A stretch of 64,000 nt of DNA, taken from positions 1 to 64,000 of the forward strand of contig JAIELX010000077.1 of NCBI GenBank assembly GCA_019752635.1. Reading direction: 5' to 3'. Positions within the stretch are counted from its first letter, which is position 1. Every line of letters begins with the position of its first letter. Under the pieces are notes generated by a model, which had not been told where the DNA came from, did not search any database, and saw nothing but the letters and a program-made list of their open reading frames with translations. Both the position numbers and the translations under genes were made by a program. Source of the stretch: Candidatus Obscuribacterales bacterium (GTDB lineage: Bacteria > Cyanobacteriota > Vampirovibrionia > Obscuribacterales > Obscuribacteraceae). Of the stretch, positions 8,489-16,900 are shown in pieces.

Positions 8489-10786
8489 CTAAATCTTCTC
8501 AGCACACTGCTTGAGCGTCTTCTTGGCGTTTTCCGATACAAACGTATTCTCGTCGGCGGCCAACTTGTTGAGCAGGTAGACCGGCAAACGCGCAATGGAA
8601 GATAGTTCCAAACGGACCTCCTCGCACTTGTCGACCGCCAGCCCTTCCAGAATGGACAAATCGGAATTCTTGTTATCGCACACCCCGATGCGCACTTCCG
8701 CATCGCTGTCTCGAGCAAGCCGCGACAGCGCTTGCGCAGGCGTGTTGGCATTTTCAGCGACGCGACGACGAACTTTCACGCTGGGGTCCAGGGCAAGCTT
8801 CGACAACGCAATCGCTGCAGTGTGCGGATTACCCGCCAAGACTAATCTAACGTGACTATCATCTTCTCGACGCTCATTTGCTTCAGCCGCATCGCCTGAA
8901 CTGAGCTCATAAATGGCTTTGATCAACGTAGACAACTTCTGCGCAGTCACTGGTTTAGCAACGTAGTAGTTCATCTTCAGTCGCAGCGCTTCCATGACAT
9001 CTTCATCGCGCTCGGACACAGTGAGCAACACGACCGGAATATCACGCAGGTTGTCGTTGGCTTGAATCTCTTCCAACACTTCATGTCCATTTTTTTTGGG
9101 CATGTTCAAATCGAGCAAAATGATGTCCGGAAGCGCTCCGCCAGAACTGACTTGCTCGTTTAAGAAATCCATAGCCTCTACACCGTCGATGGACACTTTC
9201 AACTCAAAAGAAATGTCGGAGCGCTTAAGAGCTTCCTGCGTAAGACGCACGTCCGACGGAGTATCCTCCACGAGTAAAAGACTAATCGTTTTCGACATTT
9301 TGTTTCTCCTTAACTTTGATACCACAGGTAATGTGAACAGGAAGACTGCGCCCTGATTGAGTTTTGACTCAACCCAAATTGTTCCGCCGTGGGACGTTAC
9401 AACTTTCTTGCAAATCGCCAGGCCTATACCGGTTCCGGGATATTGCGATTTGCCGTGCAACCGAGCGAACATGTCGAAAATCTTGTCGGCATACTGCGGG
9501 TCGATGCCTATGCCGTTGTCGCTTACAGAGAACAACCACATATCGCCTATTCTTTTGGCGTTAATCGCTATGTGCGGAGATTCCAGACTGCGGTACTTGA
9601 TCGAGTTATTAATTAAGTTGCTGAACAACTGAACCAACTGTTCTCGGGCAACTCCCACCCGAGGCAACTTGCCGATGTCCAACTTGGCGCCGGATTCACG
9701 AATCGGTCCAGCCAGCCCGACCAGCACCTCTTCCATAACACTGGCGCAGCAAGAAACAGGCTTGGCAATTTCATCACAAGTTATTTGAGAATGAATCAGA
9801 ACGGAACGCACCAGTTCCTGCATTCGCTTCGTGCCGTCGATGATGTATTCGATGAACTCGGTCGGATCCTTTTCCAACTTGCCTTCTGTGCTCTCAGCTA
9901 GAAGGTTTGCGAACCCTTCCACAGCCCTAAGCGGCTCTTGCAAATCGTGTGACGCTATCTTCGCGAACTGCCGCAATTGTTCATTGCTTTGAGTCAACGC
10001 CACCGTGCGCGCCTGCACAAGATGTTCCAGCTCCTCACTCGATCGCTTTTGCTCTGTGATGTCGCGAACAAATGCACAAAAAACGTATGCCAAATCTTCC
10101 TGCACGCGAAACATACCAATCTCAATGGGGAAGCGGTGGCCATTACGGTGAATACCGAATAGCTCTCGCGTCGCCCGCCGAACACCATCGCGCTCTTCCA
10201 TAAAGTAAGACTCAATACTGCCTACTAATTGCTTTTGCAAATGGTCAGGAATGATCGACACCAGAGGCTTGCCGATTACGTCTTCGCGCTTCCAACCAAA
10301 GGTTCGTTCAGCGCGCGCATTCCAATCAGTAATGTGCCAATCGGAATCAGTCGAGATAAATGCATCATACGAGTTGTCCAAGATAGTTTTCAATCGATGC
10401 TGTTCTTTGCGCAGTGCTTTCTCGACGCCCGTGCGCTCTATGGCGTAGATCAGACAGCGCACCACGGAGTCCATACTGACCACACCTTTGACAAGATAGT
10501 CCTGTGCGCCATTCTTTATTGCCTCTACAGCAAGCTCTGAATCATTGAGATCTGTCAGAACGACAATTGGAAGCGCCGAGACCCCGCGAACATTCCAAAA
10601 GGTCTGCAAGCCTGAACTGTCAGGCATCGCCAGGTCCAGCAGTATAACGTCGATAGGACCTTCGACCAAAAGAGGCAACACATCAGAGAATTCGCGAGCC
10701 CAGTAAACAGCAAATCCGTGTTCTCTGAGAAATACACTGATCTTGTCTGCTTGCGCAGAGTTATTTTCAACTAATAGTACGTTCAT
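8489..10786 (-). CDS. hybrid histidine kinase fused to Rcp1-like receiver with LRV repeats
   Basis: One uninterrupted 765-codon frame encodes, in order, an N-terminal receiver (acceptor D51), a PAS domain (about 130-250), a HisKA domain with H-box ASHDLQEPLR, and a HATPase with the N-box (NLINNSIKYR) and G-boxes (DNGIGI, GTGIGLAI). A second receiver starting at residue 497 has the Rcp1 pattern VEDTPSDVRLTQEAL and LLDLNMPKKNG, and the last 125 residues are leucine-rich-variant-like repeats (RLARDSDAEVR; LAVDKCEEVR). The kinase and Rcp1-like regulators are normally separate neighbouring genes; here no stop codon separates them. An ATG at 9298 with a perfect AAGGAG site lies exactly at the junction, so a separate 269-residue product is likely too. 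Start ATG at 10786. Confidence 0.88.
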   Translation of the reverse strand: MNVLLVENNSAQADKISVFLREHGFAVYWAREFSDVLPLLVEGPIDVILLDLAMPDSSGLQTFWNVRGVSALPIVVLTDLNDSELAVEAIKNGAQDYLVKGVVSMDSVVRCLIYAIERTGVEKALRKEQHRLKTILDNSYDAFISTDSDWHITDWNARAERTFGWKREDVIGKPLVSIIPDHLQKQLVGSIESYFMEERDGVRRATRELFGIHRNGHRFPIEIGMFRVQEDLAYVFCAFVRDITEQKRSSEELEHLVQARTVALTQSNEQLRQFAKIASHDLQEPLRAVEGFANLLAESTEGKLEKDPTEFIEYIIDGTKRMQELVRSVLIHSQITCDEIAKPVSCCASVMEEVLVGLAGPIRESGAKLDIGKLPRVGVAREQLVQLFSNLINNSIKYRSLESPHIAINAKRIGDMWLFSVSDNGIGIDPQYADKIFDMFARLHGKSQYPGTGIGLAICKKVVTSHGGTIWVESKLNQGAVFLFTLPVVSKLRRNKMSKTISLLLVEDTPSDVRLTQEALKRSDISFELKVSIDGVEAMDFLNEQVSSGGALPDIILLDLNMPKKNGHEVLEEIQANDNLRDIPVVLLTVSERDEDVMEALRLKMNYYVAKPVTAQKLSTLIKAIYELSSGDAAEANERREDDSHVRLVLAGNPHTAAIALSKLALDPSVKVRRRVAENANTPAQALSRLARDSDAEVRIGVCDNKNSDLSILEGLAVDKCEEVRLELSSIARLPVYLLNKLAADENTFVSENAKKTLKQCAEKI
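9298..9311 (-). promoter_or_regulatory. internal ribosome-binding site and start codon inside the kinase gene
   Basis: On the minus strand, AAGGAG (9306-9311) precedes an in-frame ATG at 9298 by seven bases. This is as good as any start site in the window. It falls at codon 497, precisely where the second receiver begins, and would yield a free receiver-LRV protein (8489-9298). Confidence 0.65.
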
Positions 10787-10966
10787 CTAGCCTCAATCAG
10801 AAAGCAGCTCACGAAGAGCCTGCAGCAGCTGCTCATATCCTCAAACAACGAGAGGACTGGATTCGTAGCTCAGCTGGCAATCCTGATAATGTCGGCTGTT
10901 AAAGAATGTTCGAGAAATCCAATAACATCGAACCTCACCATTATGACATACTCTCGATATACCATG

Positions 10967-13900
10967 CTAATCGGCGGCTGAGGGCAGCCTTACTAGAACC
11001 TGATGCTCAGCGCGATCGTCGACTAGATTAAACTCGGATCCTCTCTGTAGCACGCCATCGACAGTGACAGACTCAGGATCTCCGTTGCCTTGCAAAACCG
11101 TTACGTGATAGACCGTTTCGCGGTAACGATAGTGCACCTTAAACTCGCTCCATGAAGCAGGCAATCGAGGAGTCAATCTTAGTTTGTCAACTTTCAAATG
11201 CAGACCGAGCAAAGACTCCACGATGAGCCGATACATCCATCCCGCAGAACCCGTGTACCAAGACCACCCTCCGCGCCCGGCGTGAGGCGATACCGCGTAC
11301 ACATCTGCCGCCACCACATACGGTTCCACCTTATACACATCTACAGACGCAGCATTGAGCGCATGGTTCACAGGATTAATCATAGTGGTCAGTTCCCATG
11401 CCCGCGCGGTTTCGCCGACCTGAGCGAACGCCATCGCGGTCCAAACTGCAGCATGAGTGTATTGTCCGCCGTTTTCTCTAACTCCCGGAACGTAACCCTT
11501 GATGTACCCGGGATTTAACTCTGATTTGTCGAAAGGAGGATCTAACAACTGCACTAACTGATGCTCTTTGCGAACCAGTCTGTGATAGACGGCATCCATC
11601 GCCTGCTTGGCTCGGTCGCTGTTAGCGGCGCCGGATATCACGCCCCAGCTTTGCGATATGGAATCAATCCGGCACTCATCGTTACTAGCGCTTCCCAGCG
11701 GCGTCCCGTCATCGAAATACGCCCGGTGATACCAGTTGCCATCCCAACAGTTTTGCTCAATGTTGTATTTCAGCTGGTAGGCCTCGGAGCGACAGCGTTC
11801 GGCAAATAGAGCATCCCCCCTCGCCGACGCAAGCGACTCAAACCCCTTCAATACATCGTAGAGAAAGAAGCCCAACCAAACACTCTCGCCGGTGCCCTTC
11901 TCACCAACAAGGTTCATACCGTCGTTCCAGTCCCCGCAACCCATCAGAGGAATGCCGTGAGCCCCCATTCGCAACCCGTGAATAACAGCTCGCTTGCAAT
12001 GCTCATACAAAGTAGCCGAATCGGACGAGACAGCAGGCAAGTCGAAGTACGAGTCATCGCGAGGGCTCACCGCCCGACCGCTCAAAAACGGCGTCGTCTC
12101 ATCCAGCACCCCGGTATCGCCGGTCGTCGAGACGTAACGACAGGTCGCCAGTGGAAGCCACAAGTAATCGTCGGATATTCGCGTGCGCACGCCGCGCCCC
12201 GACGGTGGATGCCACCAGTGCTGAACGTCGCCCTCAACGAACTGACGAGATGAACACAGCAACAGTTGCTTTCGCAACAACTCCGGTGCCGCATAGACCA
12301 AGGACATCGCATCTTGCAGCTGGTCACGAAATCCAAAAGCACCACCGGATTGGTAGTAGCCGCTGCGTCCCCACATTCGACTGGAGATGGTCTGATAGAG
12401 CAACCAGCCATTCACCATCATATTTAAGGACACATCCGGTGTAATACACTGCACTGCTCCCAGAGTCCGTTTCCAGTACTGGCAAAGTTTTTCAAAGGCA
12501 TCCAAGCGAGCAATGCCACCGCGAAACCGATTAATCAGTTTCGAAGCATCCTCGGCATCCTGGCCTATACCTAGCTTAAAGGTTACTTCGCGCTCTTCGC
12601 CATCGGCAAGTTCGAACGGCACCATCAATGCGCCGCACGCGTCCAGACCGGCGCCGACTCTACCCGAAAGTCGCTCCGCCAGCATCGCGGCCGGGCTTGC
12701 CATGTTGCCGTTGCGTCCAAGAAGCTCGGTTCGATCGCCGGTCGACGAACGATTGACCGCGTCAACATCCAGAAACGCAACGCGATCGGGAAACTCCGAG
12801 CTGTAGTAATTGCGCGCAAAAATTGCTCCCGTTACTGGATCAAGCTCTGTCGAAACGTGCATTGCCGTTTTACTCTTAATGTCTCCCAGCAACCATTCCA
12901 CATACGCTGTAATCGATATCCGACGCGAACGGCCCGACTGATTGCGGATTTTGAGCGATACTACCTTCACCGGTGCGTCGAGTGCCACAAAGACATGCAT
13001 TTCGGAACTGATACCGGATTCGGTATGTTCAAATACGCTGTAACCGAATCCGTGTCTGGTTGTGTACGGGGTGGTCCCGCGGGCAGGAAGCGGGCTCGCC
13101 GACCAAAAATAGCCGGACTCTTCATCGCGAATGTAGAAAGCCTCTCCCGCCGGATCGCAAACAGGATCATTGTTCCATGGGGTCAAACGAAACTCATGGG
13201 CATTTTCCAACCAGGTGTACCCGACAGCACTCTCAGACACCACTGTGCCAAAGAACGGGTTGGCCAGAACGTTTACCCAGGGCAGCGGCGTAACATAACC
13301 ATGAGTGGTTGTGATCACGTACTCGCGTCCATCCGATGTGAAGCCACCGAGCCCGTTAAACAAAATCAAATCGCTACGCTGCGATTCCTGCAACGATCGC
13401 TGTGCATCTTGATGCACGCGTGAAGGTATCAGACGGGGAACTTTCGACTCTCGTAGCGGTCGCCGAGTGATCTGTTCCGCCAGGGTTCCCCGACTATCTT
13501 TTATGATGGCGCGCGCTACGGTTTGAAACAAAATACGATCTTCTTGTGAGATTTGATCAGCAATTCTCACAAAGATTCCGCCGGGCTTATCCAGCAAATT
13601 GGCTTCAACTCCTGAAGCCACCAGCCCCATGATCTGCTCCTGGATCAACTGTCGATAGCCGACGCGATCTTCATTCCAGATAACAAGATCAACAATCAAT
13701 CCCTTCATTCGCCAGTAGGCATGAGCTTGAACCATTTGCTTGACCAGGCTCATATTTTCGACGTCTTTGATTTGCAAAAGCACAATCGGCAGATCGCCGG
13801 AGATGGAATAGCCCCACAATCCAGACTGACCGCGTCGATTCTTAATCAACGTAGCGGAGTCGGCACGAAGAAATTGGTTAGCATAAATCACGGAATTAGC

Positions 13901-16900
13901 TAATCGTGCGTATAGCTGTCCGTCACTCTCAGTAGCGTTCAGTTGACGCAGCACGACTTGGCTATGGGTCCAGGCCAGGTCGAATACACGGTCCGCCAAC
14001 AAGCGATCGTGATACTTCTCCACCAATTCCAGGCAAGCTTCTCTGCTCTCCGCTATACCAGTCACCAGATTTACAGTTGCCGATTCCTCCGGACCCAATT
14101 TGAGCGGACAGCGAATCGACACTATCGGATCGAGCACGGACCCCTGGCTACCGGAAAGAATATCCGCTTGCATGGCTTGCGGATTGGCCGGCGTGTTGCC
14201 CCTGCCGATGAATTTCAACCTATCGGTTTCATACGATAACGAACCCGTTTCCGCATCATGAACAGCCAGCAGATGGAACATCCACGCAACCGGGTCGCCT
14301 TCGGAGCGGGGACGACGATGGCAAAGAATCGCTTGTCGGTCGGGGATAATCTCTGTTTGAACAAAGAGGTTACTAAAGGCCGGATGTTGATCGTCGTGAG
14401 CAGCATTAGCCAGAACTACTTCGCTATAGCTGGTCACATCGAGTACGCAACGCTGCTTAGAACGGTTGGTTACACGTACACGACGCAACTCAATGTCATC
14501 TTCCGATGAAACGACAATCTCCGTGTGCGTGTCCACATCTCGATCCCGTCTGCGGAATTCCACTTTTGCTTCAGAGAAAATCGCCTCATAACTGTCCGGC
14601 GACTTTAACGTAGGCTGGAAAGCGGTGGACCAATAGTGACCGGAGTTTGCATCGCGAACGTAGGCAAAGGTGCCGCGATTGTCACAAGTTGCATCTTCGC
14701 GCCAGCGATTGACGGCAAGGTCGTTCCAGCGGCTGTAACCGCCGCCGGCGTTGGTCACCATAACGTGATAGCGTCCGTTCGAGAGCAGCTGCAACTCCGG
14801 AGTCGCTGTTCCAGCGGTCTTAAAGAACCGCATCGGCATATCGTCACCGCCGTTCTCTTCGATTCGTTGCTCAGCAGTTTCGGTGGAGAACAGATGCATA
14901 CCGCCGGCTTTCGGTATGCGCTCCTGCAACAACAGCATCGCAGATTGCAATGACGGATCGCGTTCGAAACGCTTTTGCATAGGCTGATTCAGCAGTGCGT
15001 ACGCCAGAGACAGGAAACTCATTCCCTGATGGTGAGCCATAAATGAACGAACTATTGCCCGCGTTTGCCCGCGTGGAATTCGCGACAAAGTGTAATCAAT
15101 GGCTTCATAGAAGCCGTACCGACCGAGAAATCCTTCCTGAACCAACCGTTCCAGGTTTGAACAAGCAGCCTCCGGCGCCACCATCAGCGACATCACTGTT
15201 GCGTACGGCGCAATCACCAGATCCTGCGAAAGCCCCCTCTTCAGCCCAAGACCGGGGACACCAAAGGCGCGGTACTGGTAGTTGAGATTGACGTCAACGG
15301 CGTAATAGCCGGACTCGGAGATCCCCCAGGGTACGTGGCGCTGCTTCCCATACTCAATTTGCCTATCCACAGCAGCTTTGCACGTTTGATACAAAAGGGT
15401 GCCGGGATAAGTCGGCATTACCAGCAGTGGCATCAGATACTCGAACATAGACCCACTCCAGGAGAACAGAACCGGTTCTCCTGCAGCGGTGGTAAGAGTT
15501 CGTCCCAGCGAGAACCAGCTCTTTTGCGGCAACTGCCCTTGAGCTATGGCAACAAAGTTTCCCAAACGCGCTTCAGAGGCCAACAAATCGTAGCAACTGG
15601 CATCGGCACGCCGCTCCTCCACGTTGTAACCAATCGAAAGAAGCTGCTTGCTCTTATCAAAGATGAATTCGTATTCAAAAGTGGCTAATGCAGTTGATTC
15701 AATAATCAATTGCTGGATCACCGAAACCCTTTCCGCTGCGCGCCGGCTAGCCTCTGCCACCGCTTTCAGTAATGCTTGCAGTTGCTCTTTCGCCTGCTCG
15801 GAATTGACTGAGGCCAATTCGTCCTGGATCGCCTTCTTTTCGTCGGCGTAGAGAGTAGCAACAGCCTGAAGAGTAGGTATTCTGTTAACGAAGGGAAACT
15901 GTTCCACCAATTGCTCGATGCCAGCAAGCTCCACCCACGGTGCCATAAACTGCAATTCGTTGACAGCGTCGGCGCATTGACGCTGCGCAGCAGCCGCCCA
16001 GGAACTGGCTTCGCTGCTTGTATTGTCAAAACCAACCCGACAGAATGAGCTCTCCGGAATTTCTTCGCAAATTGAAGTAGCGCTATCTTGCAGCTCTACC
16101 ATTGCTTCTTTGAAATCCAAAAGCCGAAGCGGATTCGACGCTTTCACAAGAGCAAGCGCGCTGCAAAAGCTCACCACAGAGGGCGAAGTCGTACCCTTTT
16201 CCAGAGCGTCAACGACAAGCCCTACAGTATCTTCCAATCCCGCAAGCACTCTCAGGTCGACAATCTGTTCATCGAGTAAGGAGGACAGGCCTGAGTTCAA
16301 AGTGAGCAAATGTCCGGCAAGATTGCCGCTGTCCACAGTTGAAACATAGCGAGGCGGCAGCGGTCTAAGCGTTTGAGTATCGTACCAGTTGTACAAATGT
16401 CCGCGATGTTTCTCTAACGCGCGCATTGTCGAAATGGCGCACTGAACGCGCGAGAGGACCTCTCCAGTTTGAATGTATCCAAAGTCGCGCGCTGTAAGGT
16501 TTGCCAGGAGCGAAAGCCCCATGTTGGTCGGAGAAGTACGATGCGCCACCACTGTAAGAGGCTGTTCCTGAAAGTTATCCGGAGGCAACCAGTGGTCCTC
16601 CTGCGAGACAAACATTTCAAAGAATGACCAGGTCTTTCGCGCAATCTTTCGCAGAAAAGCGCGCTGTCCGGGTTCCAACAGCAACGCCCCGGCAGCACGC
16701 GGACACCCGAGCCACCATACAATTGCCGGTGAGCAAAACCAACCAATCAGCAACGGCAAAGCCACCGCGAGCGCTTCGGGTCGTGCCACTATCAAAAAAC
16801 CGGCGACGACGCTCGCTGTTACGGGCGCGACCAACATTTGGTCGCAGATGGCGGCAAATTCGGTTGGCGCACGACGATGTGCTTCAGACGAGGGATTCCA

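Noticed and set aside
10859..10920. tRNA-like stretch (GGATTCGTAGCTCAGCTGGC ... ATCC)
   Set aside because: The 5' end resembles a tRNA D-arm and GGATT can pair with AATCC, but the D-stem does not close, no anticodon arm is formed and it is only about 62 bases long. At best a decayed remnant.
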